Positions 15,795 through 25,349 of a DNA stretch of 64,000 nucleotides are shown here, piece by piece; within the stretch, counting starts at the first letter, position 1; each line of letters starts with the position of its first letter. The position numbers and the translations under genes are program-made. Below the pieces are notes generated by a model. That model searched no databases and was not told the DNA's origin. It saw only the letters and a list, made by a program, of their open reading frames with translations. This DNA comes from Pseudaquidulcibacter saccharophilus (GTDB taxonomy: Bacteria > Pseudomonadota > Alphaproteobacteria > Caulobacterales > Aquidulcibacteraceae), in assembly GCF_019455445.1 (NCBI RefSeq), contig NZ_JAHWUS010000003.1, positions 434,001-498,000 of the forward strand, in the 5' to 3' direction.

Positions 15795-16949
15795 TTAGTA
15801 AAGTTCATGCGAATTATCGCGGATGTATTTCTCATTGATGGCTTCACGCACAATCGCATAAGCCCATCCAGTATAAGAAAGCACAATTGGAACAAATATC
15901 ACGGCAACGATTGTCATAACCCATAAGGTTAGCGGAGAGCTTGAGGCATCCCAAACAGTCAAAGAATGATTAGGGTTAAGCTTGCTTGTCATCAAGAATG
16001 GGAAAAGTGCAACACCCGCTGTGGTGATTGTCATTGCCACAGTAAGACCGCTAGTAACAAATGCGGTTACAGGACGTGATTTTGCCAATGCAATGGTGGC
16101 TAGTGCCGATACAATCCCCAATACCGGAACGGCAAAAAGAATTGGCATTGATAAATAATTTTTAAGCCACACACCTTTTACCAATGCAACTTGCTTAATG
16201 GTTGGGTTGGAAACCACATCAACCGCAGCAGCAGATGTAATGGTATAACCATTCAATTGGCTAACCCAATAGCCACCAATTACGAAAAGTAAAAGCCATA
16301 TTCCATAGGCAATCGGGACAACTTTTTGCGCCTTTTCTTTAACCGGCCCCGTGGTTTTTGCATTAAGGAAAATTGCACCATGCGCCGCGTGCATTGCCAC
16401 ACTTACTAAACCACACAAAAGCGAGAAGGGGTTCAATAGATGTAAAAAGCCCATTAAGAAACCATCGCGGTAATGCGGTACTTTCATTACATCAAATTCA
16501 AACGGTGTGCCGACAAATAAATTGCCAAATGCAACCCCAAATACAAGCGGCGGCACAAGACCAGACATAAATAATGCCCAATCCCAGGCTTTGCGCGCGC
16601 CACCTTCAAATTTGTTGCGATATTCAAGTGATACGGGGCGTAAAATCAGGCTTACTAAAACCAAAAACATGGCAATATAAAAGCCCGAGAATGCGGTGGC
16701 ATATACAAGTGGCCAGGCCGCAAAAATTGCACCGCCACCGGTAATAAGCCAAACTTGGTTTCCATCCCAAACCGGCGCGATAGTATTAATCATCACACGG
16801 TTTTCTTCGTCGGTTTTGCCTAAAAGCGGGTTTAAAAAAGCAACCCCCATATCAAAACCATCCATAACAGCGATACCGATAAGCAATACACCAAGCAAGG
16901 CCCACCAGATAATCCGCAATATCTCATAATCAACAGGAATTGGCATCAT
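15795..16949 (-). CDS. cydB: Cytochrome bd ubiquinol oxidase subunit II
   Basis: 384-residue inner-membrane protein with about eight to nine helices. The N-terminal signature YEILRIIWWALLGVLLIGIA then VMDGFDMGV closely follows the family. NRVMINTIAPVWDGNQVWLI and the later SLTVWDASSSPLTLWVM are also diagnostic. It pairs with CydA to reduce oxygen to water with ubiquinol as donor. It is 12 bases downstream of cydA and cotranscribed. The start could be either of the two adjacent ATGs. Confidence 0.96.
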   Translation of the reverse strand: MMPIPVDYEILRIIWWALLGVLLIGIAVMDGFDMGVAFLNPLLGKTDEENRVMINTIAPVWDGNQVWLITGGGAIFAAWPLVYATAFSGFYIAMFLVLVSLILRPVSLEYRNKFEGGARKAWDWALFMSGLVPPLVFGVAFGNLFVGTPFEFDVMKVPHYRDGFLMGFLHLLNPFSLLCGLVSVAMHAAHGAIFLNAKTTGPVKEKAQKVVPIAYGIWLLLFVIGGYWVSQLNGYTITSAAAVDVVSNPTIKQVALVKGVWLKNYLSMPILFAVPVLGIVSALATIALAKSRPVTAFVTSGLTVAMTITTAGVALFPFLMTSKLNPNHSLTVWDASSSPLTLWVMTIVAVIFVPIVLSYTGWAYAIVREAINEKYIRDNSHELY

Positions 16950-16961
16950 TGTTCAATCTCC

Positions 16962-18503
16962 TTAATTCTTAACTGTTTCATGTGGACCCAGTGCAGGGGG
17001 ACCAAGGCGGGCATATTTGAACAATAATTTCAAATCCACGACCAAAAGTGTTGAATAGAAAAGCACAAATCCAGCAAGGCTTGTTAAAACAAGCGGGGAG
17101 GAGATGGCACTTGATGCAAGGCCGGTTGGTAAAACACCCTCAACCGCCCATGGTTGACGACCATATTCGGCAACAAACCAGCCAAGTTCAGCAGCAAGCC
17201 ATGGCAATGGAATTGAATAAAGTGCCGCTTTATGAACCCAGTTTGGCGAATATTTGCGTTTTGCCGCCATTATGAAGGCACTGGCAAATAATATTATGAA
17301 CCAGAAGCCAAGCCCAACCATTGCTCGGAATGACCAGAATAATGGTGCAACATTCGGAACAAGTTTTAATGATACCGCTTTGATTTGTTCTGGTGTTGCA
17401 GATGCAGGTTCAACACCATTTGCTTTTAACAAAAGACCATAGCCCAAATCTTTGCTGTAAAGTTTCATGGTTTCTAAAGCTGTTGCATTAGTTTTGTCGG
17501 TCTGAAGGGTTTCAAATGCGGCATAAGCCTTGATGCCGTTTTGAAATTTAACCTCGCTATCAGCAACAATTTGTTTAATACCGGGCATTTGCTTATCAAA
17601 TGAGCGTGTTCCAATAAGACCAAGCACGGCAGGGATTTTTAATTCAAAATCATTCTTTTGTGCTGCTTGATTTGGAATGGCTATAAGGTTGAAGCCTGCG
17701 GGTGCTTTTTCTGTTTCCCACATGGATTCAATGACCGCCATTTTCATTTGCTGGTGTTCATTAAGGTTATAACCGCTTTCATCACCAAGCACGACAGCAC
17801 TTAAAGAGCCGGCAAGGCCGAATGCAGCAGCAACAGCAAAACTTCTGCGCATAACGTCAAGATGTTTGCCTTTAATGATGAAATATGACGCAATCCCAAG
17901 CACGAAAAGGGATCCGGTTACATATCCAGCTGAAACCGTATGCACGAATTTTGCCTGTGCCACTGGGTTAAAGACCAATTGTGCAAAGCTGGTCATTTCC
18001 ATGCGCACACTTTCGGGATTAAATTCCGCAGCAACTGGATTTTGCATCCAGCCATTGGCAATCAAAATCCATACCGCAGAAAGATTGGTTCCCAATGCCA
18101 TAAAGAATGTCGCGCTAAGGTGTTGTAATTTCGACATTTTATTCCAGCCGAAAAGCACAAGGCCAACCATTGCGCTTTCGAGGAAGAATGCCATCAAACC
18201 TTCGATTGCCAATGGTGCACCAAAAATATCACCGACATAATGTGAATAATATGCCCAATTGGTTCCAAACTGGAATTCCATTGTGATACCGGTTGCCACA
18301 CCCATTGCAAAATTGATGGCGAATAATTTGCCCCAAAACTTTGACGCTGTTTTCCAGACCTCTTTACCGGTCATGACATAAGTGGTTTCAAACACCACCA
18401 AAAGCCAGCACAATCCCAAAGTTAGCGGGACAAATAAGAAATGATAAAGCGCAGTCGCAGCAAATTGCAAACGCGAAAGCGTTACAGGATCAAGCATGTC
18501 CAT
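16962..18503 (-). CDS. cydA: Cytochrome bd ubiquinol oxidase subunit I
   Basis: 513 residues carrying all three hemes. Recognisable parts are LSRLQFAATALYHFLFVPLT with the N-terminal His ligand, the Q-loop segment KMAVIESMWETEKAPAGFNL, and the GWFVAEYGRQPWAVEGVLPT stretch. The Q-loop is of the long type: about 100 extra residues run from the WETEKAP motif to the FWSFRAM helix, as in E. coli bd-I. It is a high-affinity terminal oxidase used under low oxygen or stress. No cydDC assembly genes are in the window. Confidence 0.97.
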   Translation of the reverse strand: MDMLDPVTLSRLQFAATALYHFLFVPLTLGLCWLLVVFETTYVMTGKEVWKTASKFWGKLFAINFAMGVATGITMEFQFGTNWAYYSHYVGDIFGAPLAIEGLMAFFLESAMVGLVLFGWNKMSKLQHLSATFFMALGTNLSAVWILIANGWMQNPVAAEFNPESVRMEMTSFAQLVFNPVAQAKFVHTVSAGYVTGSLFVLGIASYFIIKGKHLDVMRRSFAVAAAFGLAGSLSAVVLGDESGYNLNEHQQMKMAVIESMWETEKAPAGFNLIAIPNQAAQKNDFELKIPAVLGLIGTRSFDKQMPGIKQIVADSEVKFQNGIKAYAAFETLQTDKTNATALETMKLYSKDLGYGLLLKANGVEPASATPEQIKAVSLKLVPNVAPLFWSFRAMVGLGFWFIILFASAFIMAAKRKYSPNWVHKAALYSIPLPWLAAELGWFVAEYGRQPWAVEGVLPTGLASSAISSPLVLTSLAGFVLFYSTLLVVDLKLLFKYARLGPPALGPHETVKN

Positions 18504-18523
18504 AATTTAATTCCTTACCGCAA

Positions 18524-18769
18524 TTAAAATTTTTGATTATTGGAAATCAAATCATGCGCCATACCCGAAGCGTCGATTTTGACCTTCTGATGGATTAATA
18601 CAGAATGATAAAACACGGTTAGAAATGCAATTTTTACTAAAAACACGACAATTAATGCGCTTGCAAGTTTGTGCTTTAACACAATGCCCCCCGCAAAATT
18701 AATCGCCTTGCCAAGTATTTTTTTAACTGCCCAGCCCGAAATCTCATTCATATTTGTTTTCAGCAACAT
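18524..18769 (-). CDS. Small membrane protein preceding cydA (CydP-like)
   Basis: 81 residues with one clear transmembrane helix (LASALIVVFLVKIAFLTVFYHSVLI), preceded by an amphipathic basic part and followed by a polar tail. It is the first gene of the cyd operon, 20 bases upstream of cydA, and has a GAGGG ribosome binding site 8 bases before the ATG at 18769. The helix pattern with an internal Lys (VKIAFL) and the operon place resemble the putative small subunit or assembly factor CydP, but similarity is judged by eye only. Confidence 0.6.
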   Translation of the reverse strand: MLLKTNMNEISGWAVKKILGKAINFAGGIVLKHKLASALIVVFLVKIAFLTVFYHSVLIHQKVKIDASGMAHDLISNNQKF

Positions 18770-19050
18770 AAAGATTCCCTCTTCAACATTGCTTTCTTTC
18801 CCCTAATCAACGCGGATATGTGGCGATATTCGCGTCAAAGTCAGCTCGTTGGGAATTGTTTAGCATTTGCTATTGTGCATTATCTATTTGCCATTTTGTC
18901 CAACGACAGGTTGACGCACAAGCTGAGAAGTCTATTTGTTTGAAGGCTCGTTAAAAACTACATCTCATTTCATTTGTTCAATATTTCACCAATATTTAAT
19001 CATAATCGGATAATATTCACGAAAATAAGAATAATTACCGGAGTTATGGT
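18770..19050. promoter_or_regulatory. Divergent promoter region between cyd operon and polysaccharide locus
   Basis: 281 bases hold both the cyd promoter (minus) and the hddA promoter (plus). A GC-rich inverted pattern lies around 18810-18838 (CAACGCGGATATGTGG...CGATATTCGCGTC). The second copy of the 16-base CGACAGGTTGACGCAC is at 18904-18919, with TTGACG inside it. No FNR-type TTGAT-N4-ATCAA box could be identified with confidence. Confidence 0.45.
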
Positions 19051-20085
19051 GTGAATAATACGATTTATCGCGCGCGTGCACCCTTAAGGTTAGGGCTTGC
19101 AGGTGGTGGAACTGATGTTTCCCCTTATTGTGATGAATATGGCGGTGCAATTATCAACGTAACAATTGATAGATATGCGTATGCGTCAATTCGCTTACGT
19201 GCCGACAATAAAGTAGTTTTTGTTTCTGTTGACCAAGACATCGAAGAAGTGTTTCCGATTGCAAGACTTGTTCCAGACGATTCCAGATTAAAACTTCACC
19301 GCGGTGTATTTAATCGTATTTTCCGCGATTATGGCTTTGGTCGTTCAAGCGGTTTTACGTTTACAACCCATGTTGATGCACCAATGGGTTCCGGGCTTGG
19401 TTCATCGTCTGCATTGGTTGTCGCTATGTTGGCGGCAATGCGGGAATATTTATATTTGCCGCTTGGCGAATATGAATTGGCGCGCCTTGCATTTGATATT
19501 GAACGCGTTGATTTATTGCTTCAGGGCGGGCGACAAGATCAGTATGCAGCAACTTTTGGCGGCTTTAACTTTATGGAATTTCAAGCCAATGAAAGGGTTA
19601 TTGTAAACCCACTTAGGATGCGTCCGCGTATATTGAATGAAATTGAATCATCAATTCTTTTGACCTTTAGTGGGGCATCACGCGAAAGTGCCGCAATTAT
19701 TGAAAACCAGTCAAAATCTGTACAAGCAGGCGGAAAATCATTGGAAGCCATGCACCAATTGAAGGAAGAAGCTGTCCAAATGAAAGAAGCTCTTTTGTTT
19801 GGCAATGTATCACGAATTGGCGAAATTCTTAGATCCGGTTGGGAAGCGAAGAAAAGAACTTCAGCAACGGTTTCAACACCACAGGTCGAACAATTATTTA
19901 ATGTTGCCATGAATAATGGTGCAATTGCTGGTAAATTATCGGGTGCCGGTGGGGGCGGCTTTGCATTGTTTTTGGTTGACCCTGATGTCCGCCCAAGGCT
20001 TGAAAAAGCAATTAAAGAGCAAACGGATGCCAATCCAACTAATTGCAAATTAACCCATGATGGGGTTGATGCGTGGAGTTTTTAG
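19051..20085 (+). CDS. hddA: D-glycero-D-manno-heptose 7-phosphate kinase (GHMP family)
   Basis: 344-residue GHMP kinase. The start RARAPLRLGLAGGGTDVSPYC is the heptose-kinase type signature. The ATP loop is PMGSGLGSSSALVVAM at about residues 111-126, and the C-terminal motif KLSGAGGGGFALFL is present. It phosphorylates heptose 7-phosphate at C1 in the GDP-D-alpha-D-heptose pathway. The start is GTG at 19051 with CGGAG upstream, because the ATG five bases earlier runs straight into a stop. It is the first gene of the polysaccharide block. A fucose or other sugar kinase of the same family is a less likely alternative given the hddC-gmhB gene nearby. Confidence 0.86.
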   Translation: MNNTIYRARAPLRLGLAGGGTDVSPYCDEYGGAIINVTIDRYAYASIRLRADNKVVFVSVDQDIEEVFPIARLVPDDSRLKLHRGVFNRIFRDYGFGRSSGFTFTTHVDAPMGSGLGSSSALVVAMLAAMREYLYLPLGEYELARLAFDIERVDLLLQGGRQDQYAATFGGFNFMEFQANERVIVNPLRMRPRILNEIESSILLTFSGASRESAAIIENQSKSVQAGGKSLEAMHQLKEEAVQMKEALLFGNVSRIGEILRSGWEAKKRTSATVSTPQVEQLFNVAMNNGAIAGKLSGAGGGGFALFLVDPDVRPRLEKAIKEQTDANPTNCKLTHDGVDAWSF

Positions 20086-20264
20086 GCAATTGCATCACAA
20101 AATTGTCTTAAATGATGGTATAATCAGCTTTTAAATTATATCAATTGATGGTTTTTCGGTGAAATTTTGAACAAAATGCATGATTAATTAAGTCATGACA
20201 TAATTGGGCTTGTTTGAAGAATTTTGAGTGTCTATATAATTTCGCTAAGATTAGAGGGTGAAAT

Positions 20265-21431
20265 ATGAAAATTGCGGTTGCCGGTATTGGTTATGTTGGT
20301 TTGTCTAATGCCTTATTGTTGGCACAACATAATGAGGTGGTTGCAGTTGATGTTGTTCCAGAAAAAATTGATAAATTAAACAACAAAATATCGCCAATCA
20401 TTGATGTAGAAATTGAAGATTTTTTAAAAAACCAAAAACTTAATTTCAAGGCAACTTTGGATAAACGGGAGGCTTATGAAGGGGCGGATTTCGTAATTAT
20501 TTCAACCCCAACAAATTATGACCCTGAAACCAATTACTTTAATACGTCGTCAATTGAGGCGGTAATAAAGGATGTTTTGGCAATTAATCCAAATGCCACA
20601 ATGGTAATTAAATCAACAATTCCGGTTGGTTATACAAAACGTATTTGTGCCGAATTCGGGGTTGATAATATTATTTTCTCGCCTGAATTTTTGCGCGAAG
20701 GCCGCGCATTATATGACAATCTTTATCCGTCACGTATTATTGTTGGTGAACAATCAGCGCGGGCTGAAACTTTTGCCGGGCTTCTGCAACAAGGGGCAAA
20801 AAAGCAAGATATTCCAGTTCTTTTTACCAATTCCGACGAAGCAGAAGCGGTAAAACTATTCGCAAACACTTATCTTGCAATGCGGGTTGCGTTTTTTAAC
20901 GAACTTGATTCTTATGCCGAAGCGTTAGGTCTTGATAGCCGCCAAATTATTGACGGAGTTTCGTTGGATCCGCGTATTGGTAATCACTATAATAACCCAA
21001 GCTTTGGTTATGGTGGTTATTGTTTGCCAAAAGACACTAAACAACTATTGGCAAATTATAAATCTGTTCCGCAGGTTCTTATTCGTGCGATTGTTGACGC
21101 TAATACCACTCGTAAAGACTTTATTGCCGATACTATTATTGCTAAAAGGCCGAAGGTGGTTGGGGTTTATCGTCTTACCATGAAAGCGAATTCCGATAAT
21201 TTCCGCGATTCATCAATTCAAGGCATTATGAAGCGCATCAAGGCAAAAGGAATTAAAGTAATTGTTTTTGAACCAACTTTAAAAGATGATGACTTCTTTA
21301 ATTCACAAGTTATCAAGGATCTTTCTGAATTCAAAGAAATGTCTGATGTAATTATTGCCAATCGTCTTGAAACCTCAATTATGGACGTAAAAGACAAGGT
21401 CTATACACGAGATTTATTTGGCAAAGACTGA
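20265..21431 (+). CDS. ugd: UDP-glucose 6-dehydrogenase
   Basis: 388-residue NAD-dependent dehydrogenase that oxidises UDP-glucose to UDP-glucuronate. It has a Rossmann start [39 protein letters not shown], the central PSRIIVGE, and the catalytic Cys in [15 protein letters not shown]. The short single-chain length matches the Klebsiella/E. coli Ugd subgroup. It supplies an acidic sugar precursor for the exported polymer. It stands 179 bases after hddA and 71 before the next gene on the same strand. Confidence 0.93.
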   Translation: MKIAVAGIGYVGLSNALLLAQHNEVVAVDVVPEKIDKLNNKISPIIDVEIEDFLKNQKLNFKATLDKREAYEGADFVIISTPTNYDPETNYFNTSSIEAVIKDVLAINPNATMVIKSTIPVGYTKRICAEFGVDNIIFSPEFLREGRALYDNLYPSRIIVGEQSARAETFAGLLQQGAKKQDIPVLFTNSDEAEAVKLFANTYLAMRVAFFNELDSYAEALGLDSRQIIDGVSLDPRIGNHYNNPSFGYGGYCLPKDTKQLLANYKSVPQVLIRAIVDANTTRKDFIADTIIAKRPKVVGVYRLTMKANSDNFRDSSIQGIMKRIKAKGIKVIVFEPTLKDDDFFNSQVIKDLSEFKEMSDVIIANRLETSIMDVKDKVYTRDLFGKD

Positions 21432-21502
21432 TAAATTCGTAACCGATAAGCCATTTATTAAATAAATAATATTATAGGTCTCGTTGAGGACAAGACTTAT
21501 AT

Positions 21503-22708
21503 ATGATTAAACAAGCAATTATTCTGGTTGGCGGCAAGGGAACACGCCTTGGCGATCTTACAAAGGCAACTCCAAAACCTCTTTTAGAAGTTGAAAGCGG
21601 GATTAAATTTCTTGATGTTGTTATCGAAAATTTTGCCCGTTTTGGCTTTAATGATATTATCCTTTTGGCAGGTTTTTGCGGCGAACAAATCGCAGAAGCC
21701 TATAAAGGCAAAAATATTCATGGTGCAAAAATCCGTGTAATCATTGAACCTGAACCACAGGGCACGGGTGGAGCGCTTTTGTTTGCTCGTGAGTTTCTTG
21801 ATAATTGGTTTGTTGTTGCCAATGGTGACAGTATCTTTGATTTTAATCTTCGTGAGTTTGCAAAAGATCCGTCGGATGATTTCATCGCGCGTCTTGCTTT
21901 ACGCCAAGTGCCAGACCCAGCAAGATATGGTGCGGTAACTATTGAAGGCGATAAAATTACCGCATTTCTTGAAAAAGACCCTAGTTTACAGGGACCAGCA
22001 CTTATTAATGGTGGTATATATTTATTGTCTCGCAATGTGTTGGATTTAATTGATGGCCCATGTTCAATAGAAGCGAATATTTTTCCAAAACTAGTTGAAA
22101 TGGAAAAAATTGAAGGCCAAGAATATAACGGATATTTTCTTGATATGGGGTTGCCAGATTCATATGCCCAGTCGCAACGTGAAATACCGGTTTGGCGTAA
22201 AAAGCCATGCCTGTTTCTTGACCGTGATGGCGTTATAAATGTTGATAAGGGTTATACTTACAAGCCTGAAGATTTGAGTTTTATAGATGGTATTGAAAAT
22301 GGCATAATGGCCGCAAATGAAGCAGGTTATTATGTGATTGTTGTGACCAATCAGGCCGGTGTTGCACGTGGTTATTATACCTTAAAAGATACTGATACAT
22401 TCCATGCGGAAATTCAAGAAAGGCTTGCCAGTATAGGGGCGCATATTGATGCCTTTTATTCGTGCCCTTATCATAAGGATGGCATTATTCCAGAATATAC
22501 AATTGATAATCACCCCGACCGCAAACCAAATCAGGGAATGTTGCTAAAGGCATTTGATGATTGGTCAATTAATAAAGAAAATAGCTTTTTAATTGGCGAT
22601 AAAGACCATGATATTACCGCGGCAGAACGGGCAGGAATAAAAGGTATATTATTTAAAGGTCAAAACCTTGAACAGCTTATAAAAGAGAACTTAAATGCAA
22701 AACCTTGA
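21503..22708 (+). CDS. Fusion: heptose-1-phosphate guanylyltransferase + heptose bisphosphatase (HddC-GmhB)
   Basis: 401 residues with two enzyme domains. Residues 1-230 are a sugar-nucleotide pyrophosphorylase (LVGGKGTRLGDLTKATPKPL, NGDSIFDFN, INGGIYLLS) of the type that adds GMP to heptose 1-phosphate. Residues about 233-400 are a HAD phosphatase (FLDRDGVINVDKGYTY, VVTNQAGVARGYYT, then CPYHKDG, LIGDKDHDITAAERAGI) typical of GmhB, which removes the 7-phosphate. Together with hddA this covers three steps to GDP-D-glycero-alpha-D-manno-heptose. The isomerase gmhA is not in the window. Its end overlaps the next gene by 14 bases. Confidence 0.88.
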   Translation: MIKQAIILVGGKGTRLGDLTKATPKPLLEVESGIKFLDVVIENFARFGFNDIILLAGFCGEQIAEAYKGKNIHGAKIRVIIEPEPQGTGGALLFAREFLDNWFVVANGDSIFDFNLREFAKDPSDDFIARLALRQVPDPARYGAVTIEGDKITAFLEKDPSLQGPALINGGIYLLSRNVLDLIDGPCSIEANIFPKLVEMEKIEGQEYNGYFLDMGLPDSYAQSQREIPVWRKKPCLFLDRDGVINVDKGYTYKPEDLSFIDGIENGIMAANEAGYYVIVVTNQAGVARGYYTLKDTDTFHAEIQERLASIGAHIDAFYSCPYHKDGIIPEYTIDNHPDRKPNQGMLLKAFDDWSINKENSFLIGDKDHDITAAERAGIKGILFKGQNLEQLIKENLNAKP

Positions 22709-23810
22709 AGCAATCCAAAAGCTCGCAAAAGAATGGGTTTTTGAAATTCTTGCACCTTATTGGGCAACATATGGCGTGCATGATGACGGCATGTTTGCAG
22801 AAGAGATTACTCACGAAGGAAAGGTTGTTGATAACTACCGTCGTTTGATGGTGCAGGCACGTCAAATATTTGCCTTTTGTGAACTTGGTTCCCTTGGGTG
22901 GGATAGTAATTGGAAGGCATTGGTAGAAAATGCTGTCCAACATTTACTTGACAATGGTATTAATGAAAAAGGGCTTTTTATTCACACCTTTGCCCCAGAT
23001 GGAACGGTTCTTGATGCCCGTCTTGATTTATATAATCAGGCGTTTGGTATGTTTGCACTTGGGTATGCAGCTAAGTATTTGGTCCGTGCTGATTTACATG
23101 ATGTTGCCCTTAACGCACTGAACGCACTTGAAAATGAATGGGCGCGTATAGAGGGTGGTTTTTGGGAAGGTGAAATAACACCATGCCCACCATATCGCCA
23201 AAACCCACATATGCATATTTTTGAGGCCGCTCTTGCTAATTATCGCTTTAGTAATGATGAAAAATGGGGAGTTTTAAAAGAAAAAATAGCCCATTTATTT
23301 GTTTCAAAATTTCAACAACCTTGTGGTGCGGTTACTGAATATTTTGATAAATACTGGAAGCCGCTTGATGGAATTCAAGGGAAAATCGTTGAACCTGGCC
23401 ACTGTTTTGAATGGGCGTGGTTATTTGACATTGGCTTTGACGAAAATGAAGGTGTTCAAACCGCCGACGCATTAAGTGGTTTTGCTAGGAAGTATGGAAT
23501 ATGCCCAAATCGCGGTGTCGCAATTAATGAAGTTTCGATTGATGGCGAAATAATTGATAGTAAAGCCCGCCTTTGGCCGCAAACGGAACGTTTAAAAGCG
23601 GCATGCGCCCGCTATAAACGCACCAAGGATGAAAGTGAAATCAAAGAAATTGCTGATGCTTGGAATGGTCTAGAAAAATATTTTGCGACCGATATAAAGG
23701 GACTTTGGCATGATAAAATGAATCCAGACGGTACCTTTATAATTGAAAATGTTAAAGCCAGCTCTTTCTACCATATTGTTTGTGCATTCGGCGAATTAAT
23801 TAGGCTTTAA
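22695..23810 (+). CDS. AGE-family sugar epimerase/isomerase (possible mannose-6-phosphate isomerase)
   Basis: 371 residues of the N-acylglucosamine 2-epimerase (alpha/alpha-barrel) family: YRRLMVQARQIFAFCELG, ARLDLYNQAFGMFALGYAAK, the His-containing RQNPHMHIFEAALANYRF, and EPGHCFEWAWLL-like stretch PGHCFEWAWLFDIG. Members interconvert GlcNAc/ManNAc, or mannose/fructose and their phosphates. Its position between heptose genes and manC makes a mannose-6-phosphate isomerase role likely, which is inference. It overlaps the preceding gene by 14 bases and is translationally coupled to it. Confidence 0.8.
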   Translation: MQNLEAIQKLAKEWVFEILAPYWATYGVHDDGMFAEEITHEGKVVDNYRRLMVQARQIFAFCELGSLGWDSNWKALVENAVQHLLDNGINEKGLFIHTFAPDGTVLDARLDLYNQAFGMFALGYAAKYLVRADLHDVALNALNALENEWARIEGGFWEGEITPCPPYRQNPHMHIFEAALANYRFSNDEKWGVLKEKIAHLFVSKFQQPCGAVTEYFDKYWKPLDGIQGKIVEPGHCFEWAWLFDIGFDENEGVQTADALSGFARKYGICPNRGVAINEVSIDGEIIDSKARLWPQTERLKAACARYKRTKDESEIKEIADAWNGLEKYFATDIKGLWHDKMNPDGTFIIENVKASSFYHIVCAFGELIRL

Positions 23811-23918
23811 TGTCTTAATTTTGTAATGTTCAGGTTAAATACACTCCTTAAGATTTAAATGTTTGCCAAGGTAATAGATAAACATTATGTACCATAAATT
23901 GATAATCAGGAGAGAAGT

Positions 23919-25337
23919 TTGATATATCCGGTAATTTTGTGCGGTGGTTCTGGAACGCGTCTTTGGCCTTTGTCTCGGCAATCATATCCAAAACAATTCA
24001 CGAAGATCATTGGTGAGACGAGCCTCTTTCAGCAGTCCGCATTGCGTTGCGCCTCAGAAGAATTTGCGCCGCCCGTAATTGTAACAGGGGAACAATTCCG
24101 CTTTACGGTAGTTGAACAATTGGCTCAGGTTGAAATTTCTCCTTCGGCAATATTAATTGAGCCAGAAGGGAAAAACACCGCCCCCGCAGTATTTGCCGCG
24201 GCGCTTTATATTTATGAAAAAGACCCAGACGCACAAATACTTGTGATGCCATCTGACCACGTTATTCCCAACGCAAAAGCGTTTCAAAATGTTGTTGCAC
24301 AGGCAAGCACTGTTGCAGGGCAGGGGAACATTATTACCTTTGGAATAAAGCCAACAGGTCCTGAAACAGGCTATGGTTATTTAAAACTAGCGGATGCCAA
24401 TGCAGCGAATGTTAATATCCCAACCAAACTAGATAGCTTTGTTGAAAAACCTGACCTTGAAAAAGCCACGACAATGCTTAGTGCGGGTGGCTATTTATGG
24501 AATGCAGGGATATTTTTATTCAATGCGAGAACCATTATTGATGCTTTTGATAAATATGCAAAAGGCATAAAAGAAGTTGTTACCAAGGCATTGCATGGAT
24601 TTTCAACTGATTTGGGCTTTACACGAATTGACGCGACAGAATGGGCAAAAGTTAAGGCTGATTCAATCGATTATGCTATTATGGAAAAGGCAGATAATAT
24701 ATATGCCATGCCATTTAATGACGGTTGGTCTGATCTTGGCGGATGGGCTGCTGTGTGGCAAGAGTCAAACCCTGATAGCGCAGGCAACGTAACATCGGAA
24801 AGTGCTACGGCAATTGATTGTAAAGATACACTTTTGCGTTCTGAAACGCCAGATTTAGAGCTTGTTGGCATTGGTCTTGACGATATTATTACCATAGCAA
24901 TGCATGACGCGGTTGTGGTTGCCAAAAAGTCTGAGGCACATAGAGTTAAAGAAGCGGTTTCAACGCTTCAAGCCAAAGGTAAAAAGCAAGCAACACATTT
25001 CCCGAAAGAGAACCGCCCTTGGGGTTGGTATGAAACACTTGCATTAGGGAACAGATTTCAGGTTAAGCGTATTTGTGTGAAGCCGGGTGGCTCATTAAGC
25101 CTACAATCACATTTTCACCGTGCTGAACATTGGGTTGTTGTCGAAGGCACGGCAAAAATTACTCTTGAAGAAAAAGTCCATCTAATGAGCGAGAATCAAT
25201 CAATCTATATCCCAATAGGTGCCAAACACCGTCTTGAAAACCCTGGCAAACTTCCGGTGCTATTAATCGAAGTGCAAACCGGAAGCTATTTGGGTGAAGA
25301 TGACATCGTTCGTTATGGTGATGTTTATGGTCGGTAG
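23919..25337 (+). CDS. manC: Mannose-1-phosphate guanylyltransferase / mannose-6-phosphate isomerase
   Basis: 472-residue bifunctional type II enzyme. The N-terminal pyrophosphorylase has LCGGSGTRLWPLSRQSYPKQ, MPSDHVI and FVEKPD. The C-terminal cupin-type isomerase domain has HFPKENRPWGWYETL, SLQSHFHRAEHWVVVEGTA and IPIGAKHRLENPG. It makes GDP-mannose, the substrate for mannosyl or derived sugars (rhamnose, fucose) in the polymer. It is preceded by AGGAGAG. The phosphomannomutase needed before it is not in the window. Confidence 0.95.
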   Translation: MIYPVILCGGSGTRLWPLSRQSYPKQFTKIIGETSLFQQSALRCASEEFAPPVIVTGEQFRFTVVEQLAQVEISPSAILIEPEGKNTAPAVFAAALYIYEKDPDAQILVMPSDHVIPNAKAFQNVVAQASTVAGQGNIITFGIKPTGPETGYGYLKLADANAANVNIPTKLDSFVEKPDLEKATTMLSAGGYLWNAGIFLFNARTIIDAFDKYAKGIKEVVTKALHGFSTDLGFTRIDATEWAKVKADSIDYAIMEKADNIYAMPFNDGWSDLGGWAAVWQESNPDSAGNVTSESATAIDCKDTLLRSETPDLELVGIGLDDIITIAMHDAVVVAKKSEAHRVKEAVSTLQAKGKKQATHFPKENRPWGWYETLALGNRFQVKRICVKPGGSLSLQSHFHRAEHWVVVEGTAKITLEEKVHLMSENQSIYIPIGAKHRLENPGKLPVLLIEVQTGSYLGEDDIVRYGDVYGR

Positions 25338-25349
25338 GGGAAAGTATAA

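Noticed and set aside
18770-19050. FNR/FixK-type operator in the cyd promoter
   Set aside because: Only half-sites (ATCAA) without proper partner spacing were found.
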